A stretch of 64,000 nucleotides of DNA from Phaseolus vulgaris (GCF_000499845.2 NC_023750.2:10468653-10532652); one strand, 5' to 3'; counted from the stretch's first letter, positions 33,889 through 45,193 are shown. The notes: generated by a model from the sequence alone, not told the origin. A program made the numbers and translations.

Positions 33889-34707
33889 TGTACCGCCCTG
33901 GTAGTCGGAAGTGATGACGTGGCATCAAGCTACAGTATAGGCGTGTTGACAAGACGCCAGATTGGCAGAAGGAAAGGAAGTCGTGGGGCTCGTGTAGTCG
34001 CCAGTTATGTAGTTGGCGTGCTCCGATCTCCAGTGTACCAGAACCAGCGATCACCGGTTTAAAGATGAAGTCGCCAGATGTAAACCCAGGCGATCAAGGG
34101 ATTGGAGATCGCCAGAGCAAGCACATCGCCGAAGATGAAGGTGGTGCAGATTATGAAGGCGGCCGGCGAGACCACAGGGAAGGTGTACGAAGGCACCCTA
34201 ACTCGCCAATTCTAGTAGAGATCGCGCTCCCAAGTTAGCTATGCACTGGGCAGTACCATGCATAAATAACTTAGCCAAAAGAGAGCAGAAGCAGCGCCCA
34301 AGTCAAGGAGGCTCCAGATGATGGCACGTGTACGACTGGATGCGAGCCACGTGTCCAGCTGCGTAACTGCTAGGAGAGAGAAAGTGACCAGGTATAAAAG
34401 GGTTTCCCAACGAACTTTCGAGGTACGCACGTTCAGATTGTCTTCTTTACGCTTGCGAGTTCTTGAGCATACTGTGAGAGAGAACATTGCACGATTCCTT
34501 GAGAGTTCTTGAGTGTTATTGCTCTTAGTATTTGGTGGTTCGGTCACTGACTTGGGCGTTGGAGTGCGATCGGCCGCAGCGACGCCGCTCTGTTCTTTTG
34601 CAGGTTCTTGAGGTGGATCCTGACGAAGGACGGAGGTTGAAGCGGTGCGCACGTCGATCCAGGTTTGACGAGGCAAGTTCCAACGTTCTGGTCAACAGGC
34701 AGGATCA
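33889..34707 (+). repeat. Gy6 5' LTR (819 bp)
   Basis: TGTACCGCCCTGG to AGGATCA, nearly identical to the Gy1 3' LTR. TATA box TATAAAAG at 34393-34400; ACGTG cores at about 34325 and 34349 upstream of it. Confidence 0.93.
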
Positions 34708-34709
34708 TC

Positions 34710-34728
34710 AGGCGCCCACCGTGGGGCC
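34710..34728 (+). promoter_or_regulatory. Gy6 primer binding site and leader
   Basis: GGCGCCCACCGTGGGGCC at 34711-34728, three bases after the LTR, is the same Tat-type site as in Gy3 and Gy4. The leader to the Gag start (34729-35118) has no other feature I recognise. Confidence 0.8.
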
Positions 34729-35118
34729 GTGTAAAACTTGTTCCCATCCGCAGCGTGAGTTCTTGGAGGTTTTCGTCGTTTTCTGCGTGGTTGTGTGCTG
34801 GTGCAACCGGTATTCGCTGTTCGTTCGAGTTTTGTTCGGTGATTTCGCGTTTTCCACCGTTCGTTTGGGTTTTTGTTCGGTGAAGTGAAGTTTTCTGCTG
34901 TTTACGTGAGATTTGATCGGTGTAGTTTGAGTTCTTTGGCTCGTTTGGTTTGTCGTGGGAGAAGCGGTGGTTTCTGGTGGAGTTGCAGGTTTCTGTGGAG
35001 GTTCGCTGTGTTCTTGAGTGTTCTTGCGGAGTTTCGCGCAGTTTTGACCGATTGATCGCTGAATCAATCGTCGCTGAAGGAAGTGTTGTTCGCTACTCTC
35101 TGTGTTTTGCTGAGTTTC

Positions 35119-35979
35119 ATGAGAAAAATGAGAAGCAACCGTTCAAGTCCAGTTGCGCCCGTTGCTGCTGAAGGCGCCGCCGCCATGACCATGGCGCAGA
35201 TGGTAGAGATTATGCGCTCGTTGCAGGCAACTGTGGAAGCCTCGCGCATAGAACATGCGAGAATGCTTGAAGACCTGGCCGCCTCTCGGGCCAGGAATGA
35301 TGAGCTTAGCAAGGTGACTGAAGAGCTGCGTCAAGCTCTTCAGGAGCAGCAAGGGCGTCCTATTGCTGAAGAGGTCGCGCCGTCAACGCCGCCTCGTGTT
35401 TTTCCCATGCCTTTCGCTCAGGCGATTACTGACACGCCTATTCCTGCGAGTGTGGTACCTGTCAAGGCTGTTTTTACCGGCGTGGAGGATCCTGAGACTC
35501 ATCTCACCACGTTCCATACGCAGATGATGCTGTCAGGAGGGTCAGACGCCGTATACTGCAAGATGTTCGTGAGCACACTCCAGGGAACGGCGCTGGAATG
35601 GTTTGTGAGCCTGCCTAACGGTCACATTACCAACTTCCAACAGTTCTCGAAGATCTTCGTCGAGCAGTACATCGTGAATAAGGCACCGCCCAGGGTTTCT
35701 TACGATTTGTTTGATATAAGGCAATATCAGGGAGAGTCCCTCAGGGACTACTTGAATCGCTTTGGGGCGCAGATGGTCAGATCGCCGGCGAAAGATGAAG
35801 AAATGTTGGTCTATGCATTTAAGAAGGGCGTGCTGCCGGGACCATTCTGCGAAGCATTGATCAGGGCTCACCCCGCCACGTTTGCTGAGGTTAGGCGACT
35901 TGCGGTGGCCCACATCGCCGACGAGAGTGAAGTCGCCGAGAATAGAGGAAGCGTGGCTCCCGCTAGGCCACGCGCCTAG
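35119..35979 (+). pseudogene. Gy6 gag, N-terminal and capsid part
   Basis: ATG at 35119 gives MRKMRSN (a second ATG at 35128 is possible). Residues about 20-90 form a helical, probably coiled-coil segment (MAQMVEIMRSLQATVEASR). The Gag core follows from about residue 115 (VFTGVEDPETHLTTFHTQM ... LQGTALEWFVSLPNGHITNF ... YDLFDIRQYQGESLRDYL). TAG at 35977-35979 interrupts the frame, which continues without shift into the nucleocapsid and protease part. Gag builds the particle that packages element RNA. The sequence is otherwise free of damage. Confidence 0.9.
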
Positions 35980-37506
35980 ACCAGGATCCAGCCACAGAGG
36001 GTGCTGGAGACAGCGGCGGCCAGAAGGGATCAGAGGACTCGCCATCCTTATGATCCAAGGAAGAATAAGGGCAGGAGCCAAGGGCGCCAGCAACCAGCAC
36101 GCCGGGAATACAATCGCCCGCCTAAGCACAAGTTTGTCATGGGATTGGCGGACCTGATCGCCATTCCCAACATATCTGCTAGGTTGAAAGCGCCAGAGAA
36201 GGTGGGCGACAAGGTGCTGGGACCAAAGCCAGATGCCTGGTGTGAGTTTCACCAAGGCTTTGGCCACACCGTGGATTCGTGTTTAGCTTTAGGATACCAG
36301 CTCGACGATCTGGTAAAGAGCGGGTTCCTAAATGACTATTTACTGGACAGAAGGACGGGGGGCGCGTCGAGCTCCCAACCAGCAGGTGGAGAAGCCCAGC
36401 AGCACGAGATGCCTACGCACGGGGAAATCCACACCATTGCAGGGGGTTTCTCAGGAGGTGGATGCACCGCATCACAGAGGAAGAGGTACGCGAGGTCTGT
36501 GATGACGGTGGATATGTTTGAAGACCACTCGCCGGAAGTGGACATTACATTCACCAAGCAGGATCTTCGGGACGTTGTGCCTCATGACAACGATCCCATA
36601 GTCATCTCGTTGATCACAGCGGGAAGAAAGGTCCCCAGGGTTCTGGTGGACCAGGGAAGCTCGGCAAACGTGATGTTCTGGCCGACTTTCACGCAGTTGG
36701 AGCTGCCCCTTGACCAGCTGAGGCCCTATGGAGGGTGTTTGTATGGTTTCGCTGGTGACCAGGTGGAGGTCAGGGGGTACATAGAATTGAGGACTACGTT
36801 TACAGACGAGGCGGGTTCGAGAACGGAGAAAATCAAATACCTTGTTGTAAACGCTCCTTCAGCCTACAACATCCTGTTGGGAAGGCCCACGCTCAATCGG
36901 ATAGGCGCTATACCGTCGACTCGGCACATGAAGGTGAAGTTGCCGTCTATGGAGGGGGTGGTGATCACCATCAAATCCGATCAGAAAGAAGCAAAGAAGT
37001 GCTATGAGAAAAGCCTGAAAAACAAAAGATCGGTGAGTTACGTAACAACCACCCCGCCTCCCGGTGTGAAGCCCAGGTCGACGGTGATAGAGGAGACCGC
37101 CGGAAGGGACGTGGAGATGGTGGATGCTGATCTGGGGGAGGGGAACGCCGGTCTGGAGGAAGAAGAGGCAAGGAATCGCCTTGAGGAAGCGAGAGAACTG
37201 GGAATCGCCAGGGCGGTGATCGCCAGAGAAACCAGACCAAAACCTGTCGAGCAGTGGCTCGAGAGAGAGATCGGGGGAAAGATCTTCAAGCTGGGAAGAT
37301 CCCTGGAGGTTGAGCTCCAGGACCAGATCGCCAAGGTGATAGAACGGCATCTGGATGCGTTTGCATGGTCCGCTTCGGACATGCCCGGGATCGATCCCGA
37401 CTTCTTGTGCCATCATCTGGCGATGGACAACTTGGTGAGACCAGTGCGACAAAGAAGAAGAAAGTTCAACGAGGAGAGGAGGCAGGCGATTAGGGATGAA
37501 ACATAG
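35980..37506 (+). pseudogene. Gy6 nucleocapsid and protease part of gag-pol
   Basis: Same frame as gag. A basic stretch (PRKNKGRSQGRQQPARR) precedes an atypical knuckle DAWCEFHQGFGHTVDSC near 36229-36279. A region with acidic DLRDVVPHDNDPIVISLI then leads to the aspartic protease active site VLVDQGSSANVMFW at about 36634-36675, followed by the conserved LLGRPTLNRIGAIPSTRHMK near 36874. The segment ends with the linker to RT (AFAWSASDMPGID). TAG at 37504-37506 ends it; the Gy3 counterpart has a glutamine codon there. Protease cleaves the polyprotein. Its catalytic motif is intact. Confidence 0.88.
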
Positions 37507-38973
37507 AAACTCCTCGCTGCAGGCCACATCAGGGAGGTCCAGTAACCTGAATGGTTGGCAAATGTCGTGCTGGTGAAGAAGAGTAATGGGAAATGGCGCA
37601 TGTGCGTCGATTTCACGGATCTGAACAAGGCTTGCCCAAAGGATTCATTTCCTTTACCAAGCATAGACGCCCTGGTGGATAGTGCTGCGGGGTGTAAGTT
37701 GTTGAGCTTCCTGGATGCCTTCTCGGGGTATAACCAGATCAAGATGCATCCCATGGATGAAGAGAAGACTGCCTTCATGACCGAGAGATCGTGCTATTGC
37801 TATAAGGTGATGCCATTTGGGCTGAAGAACGCGGGGGCCACGTACCCGAGGTTGATGGATCGAGTACTTGCACCGATGCTGGGAAGGAATGTGCAAGCGT
37901 ACGTCGATGACATGGTCGTGACCTCGCCGGAAAAAAGCAAGCACGTTGCAGACTTGGAGGAATTGTTCACGACGATCGCCAAGTTCAAGTTAAAGCTTAA
38001 TCCAGAAAAATGCATTTTCGGCGTGGAGGCTGGAAAGTTTTTGGGTTTCCTCTTAACTGAAAGAGGCATAGAGGCCAACCCGGATAAGTGTGCCGCCATC
38101 CTGGCGATGAGGAGCCCAGCTACCGTGAAGGAAGTACAACAACTAACAGGTCGGATGGCCGCCCTCTCTCGCTTCGTGTCAGCTAGCGGAGAGAAGGGAC
38201 ATCCTTACTTCCAGTGCTTAAGGCGCAATAACAAGTTTGCTTGGACGAAGGAGTGCGAGGAAGCTTTCGTCAAGCTGAAGGAGTATTTGGTGAGCCCGCC
38301 GGTTTTGTGTAAACCGCTGGTGGGAACCTCTCTCAGGTTATATTTTGCTGTAACTGAGAGGGCGGTGAGTGCGGTGCTCGCCCAGGACCAAGATCAGGCC
38401 CAAAAGCCTATTTATTTTGTTAGTAAGGTGTTGCATGGCCCCGAAACGAGATATCAGGCCCTGGAGAAGGCTGCGCTGGCTGTGGTGTTTTCGGCGAGGA
38501 GGTTGCGCCACTACTTCCATAGCTTCACAATTCTGGTGATGACTGACCTGCCCATCCAGAAGGTCTTGAAGAAGCCCGACGTTGCGGGAAGGATGTTGAA
38601 GTGGGCAGTAGAGCTGTCAGAGTTTGATATTAAGTATGAACCCCGAGGCCCAATTAAGGGGCAAATCTTCGCAGATTTCGTGGTCGAGCTTTCGTCTGAG
38701 GCGACACGAGTTGAAGGGGACGACTTCCGTTGGGTACTCTCGGTGGATGGATCGTCGAACCAGCAGGGTAGCGGTGCTGGAGTCATTTTGGAAGGACCCA
38801 ACGGCGTATTGATCGAACAATCTTTGAGGTTTGCCTTCAAAGCTAGCAACAATCAAGCAGAATATGAGGCGCTGATCGCCGGGATTTTGCTGGCAAAGGA
38901 GATGGGAGCGAGGGTGCTGATGGCTAAGAGTGACTCGCTGCTAGTCACAGGGCAAGTAACAGGCGAGTTCTAG
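37507..38973 (+). pseudogene. Gy6 reverse transcriptase, degenerate RNase H and start of second RNase H
   Basis: Same frame. A TAA at 37543 interrupts the RT N-terminus. Then come NVVLVKKSNGKWRMCVDFTDLN, the palm (LLSFLDAFSGYNQI), the catalytic YVDDM (about 37900-37914), the thumb (EKCIFGVEAGKFLGF) and the connection. The classical RNase H (LRLYFAVTERAVSAVL ... RRLRHYFHSFTILVMTDLPI) lacks the usual first aspartate. A second, archaeal-like RNase H begins at FRWVLSVDGSSNQQGSGAG (about 38726) with E in NQAEYEALIAG and D in MAKSDSLLVTGQ. TAG at 38971-38973 replaces a CAG glutamine codon still present in Gy4. Two RNase H domains are a hallmark of the Tat lineage. Confidence 0.9.
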
Positions 38974-40557
38974 GCTAAAGATCCACAAATGGCGGCTTAC
39001 TTGGAGTATGTGCAGGAATTGAAGAGTTCCTTTGCCTCCTTTGAAGTGGTGCATGTGCCCAGAGAGCAGAATGCCCGAGCTGACTTGCTAGCTAAGCTCG
39101 CCAGTTCAGGCAATGGGGGTAGACAGAGGACGGTGATTCAAGAAACTCTGAAGACGCCGAGAGCATTTGTGGCAGATCACCTGGTTCTTCAGATAAGCAG
39201 GTCGACGGAAAAAGCGGCAAGAAGTCACAAGTCTTTAACGCAAGAAACTTTGAGATCGCCGAGAATTAGAGCATGTCGAGGAGAGAAGGTGAACATGACG
39301 CAGGTCTGTGCTACCCATGAGCCAGACACCTGGATAACGCAGTACAAGCGGTGCCTGGCAGATGGCCTTCTCCCGCTGGATCCGACAGAGGCTAGGAAGA
39401 TAAAGAAGAATTCTAGCAAGTTCACACTGATTGATGGCGAGTTGTACAGGTTTGGGTTCACTCACCCACTCCTGGAATGTGTGCATGGCGAGAAATGCAC
39501 GAGAATCATGGCAGAGCTCCACGAAGGGATATGCGGAAGCCACGTCGGGGGTCGAGCTCTGGCCGCAAGGACTCTCCGTGCAGGGTACTACTGGCCAACG
39601 ATGAGAGAAGATTGCAAGAAGTATGCGCAGTATTGCAAACAATGCCAACAGCACGCCGATTGGCACAAGGCGTCTCCCGAGGAGTTGAAGTTGATCTACA
39701 GCCCTTGGTCGTTTCACACTTGGGGAATCGACATCCTTGGACCATTCCCGCTGGCGATCAGGTAGATGAAGTACTTGGTGGTGGTGATTGAGTATTTCAC
39801 CAAGTGGATTGAAGCAGAACCAGTGGCCCAGATCACCGCACACAAGATCGAAGGTTTCGTATGGAAGAACATTGTGTGCCGGTTTGGTGTGCCCAAGCGC
39901 CTGGTGTCGGACAATGGGACTCAGTTTGCGAGCCACCTGTTGAAGAAGTTGTGCTAAGGGGTGGGAATTCAACAAGTGTTTGCATCCGTCGAGCACCCTC
40001 AGACAAATGGCCAAGTAGAGTCAGCTAATCGGGTGTTGCTGAGAGGTTTGAAGAGAAGGCTAGAGAAAGCCAAAGGAAGCTGGGCTGAGGAGGTACCCCG
40101 TATAGTCTGGGCGTACCACACCACCGAGCAGTCAGGAACCCATGAGACCCCGTTCAGCTTGGTCTATGAGTGTGATGCAATGATTCCAGTAGAAATCCAG
40201 GAGAGCTCGCCGAGATTCCAGAACTTCGTAGAGGAAGACTCGAATGAGGAAAGAAGGTTGAACCTGGATCTACTGGATAAGGTCAGGGAAGAGGCGAGAT
40301 TGAAGGCTGAAGCGGTGAAGAGAAGGATTGAACGAAGATATAACTCGAAGGTGATGCCGAGGCAGTTTAGAGAAGGCGACCTGGTGATGAGGAAAGCCCA
40401 CCAGTACGAGATGGAGAATAAACTGTCGCCCAAGTGGACGGGACCGTTCAGAATAACCGAGGCGCTCGGGAACGGCGCCTACCGCTTAGAGACATTGGAA
40501 GGAGGGGCGATTCCTCGCACTTGGAACGCCACGCACCTCAAGTTATATTACAGTTAA
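38974..40557 (+). pseudogene. Gy6 end of second RNase H and integrase
   Basis: The first residues finish the second RNase H (FEVVHVPREQNARADLLAKLA, giving its last aspartate). After a linker of about 100 residues the integrase zinc finger appears (HEGICGSHVGG ... YAQYCKQCQQH, an HHCC set). The catalytic core follows with D in TWGIDILGPF, D in LVSDNGTQFA and E in TNGQVESANRVL. The C-terminal domain has GDLVMRKAHQYE and KWTGPF. Stops at 39763 (TAG) and 39955 (TAA) lie in the core; all three catalytic residues are present. The frame ends with TAA at 40555-40557. Confidence 0.9.
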
Positions 40558-40804
40558 GAGCTTTGTAAGTAAAGACAAACACGAAGTTATATTACAATGT
40601 CTCTGTCAAACAGTTTGAAAGGGGCACTCTTTTTTCCCTAAGGAGGGTTTTTAACGAGGCCACCCAATAAAGAGAAGTTTTCAAAGTTTAAGTTGTTTTT
40701 AGATTGCATGCTTGTTGTTTTCAGAAAGTTTTGAAGAAAGACCTTGTCACTTATACGTGACTTAAGGCAAGTTAAAGATATATTGCATGCTTTCTAAAAG
40801 GTTT

Positions 40805-41375
40805 TTAGTCCTCATCGTCTTTCGGCAATCGGAGGCATCAGTTAAAGTTAAAGTCCTCATCGTCTTTCGGCGATCGGAGGCATCAGTTAAAGTTTAAGTC
40901 CTCATCGTCTTTCGGAGATCGGAGGCATCAGTTAAAGTTAAAGTTAAAGTCCTCATCGTCTTTCGGCGATCGAAGGCACGAGTTAAAAGACCTCAACGCC
41001 CTCGCACGTCCTGAGGCGAGATAAAAGACCTCCTCGCCGTCGAGCGAGTGCAGGCGAGGAAGAGTAAAAAGTCCTCAGTGTTTCTGGGGGCGAAAAGATG
41101 TAACCCTTGGGGCAATATAGAGGCACCAGTGAAAAGTCCTCAGTGTTTCTGGGGGCGAGAAGATGTAACCCCTGGGGCAATGTAGAGGCCCCAGTGAAAA
41201 GTCCCCAGTGTTTCTTGGGGGGAGGAGATGTAACCCCTGGGGCAATGTAGAGGCACGATTTAAGGACCTTCTCGCCTATGAGCGAGTTCAGGCGAGTTAA
41301 AGACCTTCTCGCCGATGGGCGAGTTCAGGCAAGATAAAATCCTTCTCGTTTCGTACGAGTTCAGGTATGGTGTAG
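40805..41375. repeat. Hairpin-forming repeat array, Gy6
   Basis: Four CCTCATCGTCTTTCGG ... GGAGG units, then CTCGCC/GGCGAG units, three units of about 64 bp with CCTCAGTGTTTCTGGGG, and two to three 37-bp CTTCTCGCC units. Order and linkers match Gy1, with different copy numbers (four against two of the first type, three against four of the 64-bp type), so the array changes length between close sisters. Confidence 0.8.
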
Positions 41376-41971
41376 AGGGCGGAAGAAGTTTGGAAGGTGG
41401 CTAAGGTAGGTTCGAAGAGAGCGCCTAGCCACCCGGTCTCTTGTTCTGAAGCTCAAGGAGATAGAGAAGGGTCCGAAAGGCGCCTCTACCCCCAGATAAA
41501 AGAACAATGGCCAAGGCATGAAGCCAGAAAGAAGCTGATATCGCCAAGAGTCTTCGGCGTCCAGGAAGAGTTCAAACAGTGGCGAGAAAGTTAAAGACCC
41601 GTTTTTGATGAAGCAAATCGGGTGAAGCGATGTTTTAAGCCAGTAGTTGAGTTAAAGTTCGTTGTTTGAAGTATGGTTTTACGCTGAAGTTCATTGTCTT
41701 GAGATTACAAGTTGTTAAAGTGATTGTTATTTGAAGTTGAAGTGGTTCGAAGCAGTTAAGTACACGATTGCGCTTACGAAAATTACTAAGTCATGTCTTT
41801 GAAGTAAATCGCGCAAGGAAAGTTAAAGCAGACAAAGAAGTTACAAGAAGAAATACAAAGGTCTTGTTATTAAGTAAATATCAGTTCGGGGCACATATAC
41901 AGAAAAAGAAAAAAGTTCATTACAATTATATGCACAGGGAAAGCGTAAAGGCAGTGGATGGGGGGAATTGA
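41376..41971. other. Spacer between repeat array and antisense gene, Gy6
   Basis: Non-coding, conserved with 851-1447 of Gy1. Probably the 3' untranslated region of the antisense gene; no specific signal identified. Confidence 0.5.
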
Positions 41972-44836
41972 TCAGTCTTCAGCGGGAACAACCTTCCCAT
42001 CCACCACCTCGTTGTTGAGGGACACCATGCTGAGATCCAGATCGGGGAACAAGCAGGCGAACTGTTCCCGCGCGGCCTCGAATCCAGCAGCCAGAATTTG
42101 GGCAGAACTCAGATTAAGTTCTTCAATCTGTTTCTTGAGTTCTTCAGTTTGTTCCTTCAGCCCCTTGTTCTGCTGCTCCAGCTCTTCAGCTTGCTTCTTG
42201 AGTTTTTCGATGGTTTCCTGAGCTTGGAGAAGGTCTTCAGCAACCTTCTTGGATTCTGCCTGCGTCTGGCCCAATTCAGCAGCGATCTTCCCCTTTTCTT
42301 TGTTGGCTTCGGCAAGCTCAGCCATGGCGTCGTCCCTCGCCTTCTCCACCTTTCCCAGGAAGACCTCCCGATCGGCTGACCTTTGTTCCAGTTTCTTCAC
42401 CTTGGCGGCGTCAGTTTTTATTAAGGCCTCCAGGTCAGCCACTTTGACGCGATAAGGTACAATCTTGCTCTCCAGCTCAATCTTCTCTTGAGCCAGAAGC
42501 TGCACCTTATGGCGTAGATCGGTGGCCTCCTTGCGCGCCATCCGGAGCTCGGTGCTCATTGCATCTTCTACTCGGGAGTGTTCAATCTCCGCGAGTGTCA
42601 GATTGCAGGACAACTTCTCCGCCTCAATCCTTATAGTGCTGTTCTCAGTTCGAAGGGCGTAGAGGTCGTCCTGGAGCTTCCTGGTGGAGCTCTCCACAGC
42701 CCTAGAGATAATGGTGGGGAAGTCCTCTGCCATCATCTTCAGTTTGGCCGAGAAAGGCTCCCACATCCTCGTGACCTCGAGAGAGAGGTTTGCTTGTGGA
42801 GGCACCGGATGGGCTCGTTGTTGGCTCTCGCCGCCACCTTCTTTAGTTGGTTGCTCAGCAGGTGCTTCTTGGCGTGGTGGCGACGTCGGGGATTCGGTAA
42901 TCAGAATCGGAGAGTTGTGGGCAACCTCATCCCCGATTGGACCAACGTTTGCGGTTGAGGCATTTGAAGGAGGACCCCCTCCAGCTGATACATACGGCGT
43001 GGAGGCGCTCGGGGGGTCCTCCATGAAGTTTGGCTCGGGGGCCTCAACCACAGGTGGCGCAGACGCCAATGGAATTGCTTGGACTGGTGAGGCAGGAGCT
43101 GGTGGGGGTGGCAATGTTGGAGGCGGAGCAGGTGTAGATGGTGGTGTTGATGTTGGAAGAGGGGGTGGAGCAGATGGAGAAGAAGGTGCCACCCTCTTCC
43201 TCTTCGTGACGAGGCCGTCTTCAGTTGCCTCGTCGTCTTCCTCTTCCTCCTCGTGGACTACTTGGGGGGCTTTCCTCTTGGCTTTCCTGAGGACAAGCTT
43301 TTTGCGTTGGTTGGCGGGTTGGACATCGGGAGGAGTGGGGCCTTTGGGTGGCGATCGGCCCTGTGCGGCGGCGATCTCCACCACCGAGTTTGGCACGGTT
43401 TGTGAACCCGATGCCAACCCGTGGGTTCGGGCGAGCGCCCTTAGTTCAGCGAGCTTGCCCTGGCCCAACATATTATCTGCATAGAGCAAAAATGCATGGG
43501 TTAGCTCAGAGAGAAAATAAATGCATAAGGCAGTATGCAGCAAAGCAGATAAATGGTGCAGAAAAATAAAACCAAAGTCTTGCGCACAACGCGCAAGACG
43601 CCCAGAAATAGTTAACAGAGGTAATGTTGGAATAAAGACTTAGACGTTCTAACCTATGCGAATTTCGAGTTGGTCCTCGAAGAATTCAAAGCAGATGAGC
43701 GTGGTGGTGAGGAAGGTGATGTTGGCATCTGCCACGCTCTTCCAGAAGAAGCAGAGGTCTCTGTCCAAGGCACCCATGCTGTCAGGACTTCTTGGCCTCC
43801 TGAAGCTACTCTTGGACTCTTTGTTCCCCTTGTTTACCCAATACAAGGGGAAACCGTCGAGCAACGAAGCGTCCTTGTCGTTGGGGCGCACCTGGACAAA
43901 TTTGCCTTTCCAGTCTTTGTAGGATTGCTGGAAGATAGAGAGGATCGACCTCCCAGCAATCCCGTTCAAGCTTACCCACAGGCGATCTCCGGGGTGCTTG
44001 GCTTCAAAAAGAAATAAGAAGACATCCACTGATGCTGGCAACCCCAGATGGTCGCACATGACCTGGAACGCCCGCACGAATGCCCAGCTGTTGGGATGGA
44101 GCTGGGCGGCGGCGATGTTGAGCTCGGTAAGAAGCTCCCTCTCAAAGCGAGTGAAGGGAAACCTGAGTTTCACCTTCTTGAACAAGGTTGTGTAAACGAA
44201 GCAGAAGGGTCCACCGTTGTTCGCCTTGTCGTCGGCGCAAACTGGCAGGTCGGGGGGGCAAGGTAGCACCGTCATCTTCTTGTCGTGCTCCTTATGGAAT
44301 GATTGGTGAGGCTCATCCCCCTTCGTCAACCGTAGAACTGCCCCAGCAGAAGTTACGGAAGATGTTTCCCTCAACAAGGTCGAGTTGGCCCAGGGGTATA
44401 GTTTTTTGAAGTCTGGTGGGGGGACGGAGGCTCCTCCGGTGACAGGCGGAGCCGCCTGGGCCAGGTTGGGGCGGGAGGGTGCAGGCCTCTCAGCCTGAGA
44501 AGACGAGGCACCGCGTGCTCGCGGTGGGTCATGTGCTTGTGAGGAGGGGTTTCGTGATGAAGGAGGAGGGTTTGGGGTGATCTTTGAGCGAGTCATTGCG
44601 GAAGCTGCAGAGGAAAAAGAAAAGGAAAAATGATCAGGGTTCGCAGAGGCTGACTCGATCATGGAAGAAGGGTGAAAAACGAACGAACGTAGGTTCGTTG
44701 TGACGTTGACGGAGCCCTAAGTTACGAGAAAGGAGAAATGGAAAAAACAACCCACAACATATGCATCAGACAGTTAAAGGATGATGCGAATCGGTTAAAA
44801 TGCAGGAAAAACCAGCAGAAGAAGGAAAGGAAGTAC
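41972..44836 (-). CDS. Gy6 antisense accessory gene, intact spliced ORF (Transposase_28-like domain and coiled coil)
   Basis: Inferred structure: 5' UTR intron 44605-44836 (donor AAAAG/GTACTT, acceptor CTCTGCAG), coding exon 43654-44604 with ATG at 44596, intron 43477-43653 (donor ATAG/GTTAG, acceptor TATGCAG), coding exon 41972-43476 ending in TGA. Coding length 943 + 1505 nt = 816 codons with the stop; the internal junction keeps the frame. Domains: a serine/proline-rich start; residues about 150-225 with FCFVYTTLFKKVKLRF and QLHPNSWAFVRAF, like Pfam Transposase_28 ('putative gypsy type transposon'); a second-exon proline-rich part with acidic EEEEEDDEATED and basic TKRKR (possible nuclear signal); a long coiled coil over the last 200 residues. 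No lesion was seen. Antisense ORFs at this place are known in Tat elements; their function is unknown. Confidence 0.72.
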
Positions 44837-44999
44837 CTTTTGATGATCGGAAGAGTGATGGAAGAAGTTGGTGATTCAGGAAGTTGAAGAACGTTGAGAG
44901 CTTTTTTGCAGAAGAAAGTTGGAGCGTTTGAGAATACGAACAAAGTGATGGAACAGTGGAGCGAAAATGGGTTTAAGGGTTTTTCGAAATGGGTTTGGG

Positions 45000-45050
45000 A
45001 AGCGCAAACGTTAACTAAAGGTAACCGTTGATGAAGCCACGTGTCGAGCG
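45000..45050 (-). promoter_or_regulatory. Promoter-like block upstream of Gy6 antisense gene
   Basis: GCGCAAAC starts at 45002 and CCACGTGTCGA at 45037, 35 bp apart, with CCGTTGATG between. Identical arrangement in Gy1 and Gy2. It lies about 165-200 bp upstream (minus sense) of the inferred 5' UTR donor. Confidence 0.55.
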
Positions 45051-45193
45051 ATGGGTGAGGTGTTTGGTGGAGCGTCAGAGAAGCAGAAAGTACAACTGCT
45101 TGAAATTCTGCGCCAGTGCCACGTAGATCGGTATTGACGTGACTCTTTTAGTCTTTTCGCTGGACAAGTCTTCGCTTAAGACTGGGGGGCTTG

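Noticed and set aside
35977..35979. TAG after Gag as a programmed readthrough signal
   Set aside because: It lies before the nucleocapsid-like and protease part rather than at a gag-pol boundary, and five more stops follow; decay is the simpler reading.
35542..36267. Minus-strand ORFs opposite gag-pol (35542-36267, 36859-37527, 39235-40014)
   Set aside because: Shadows of the conserved sense frame; no recognisable domain and not maintained in sister copies.
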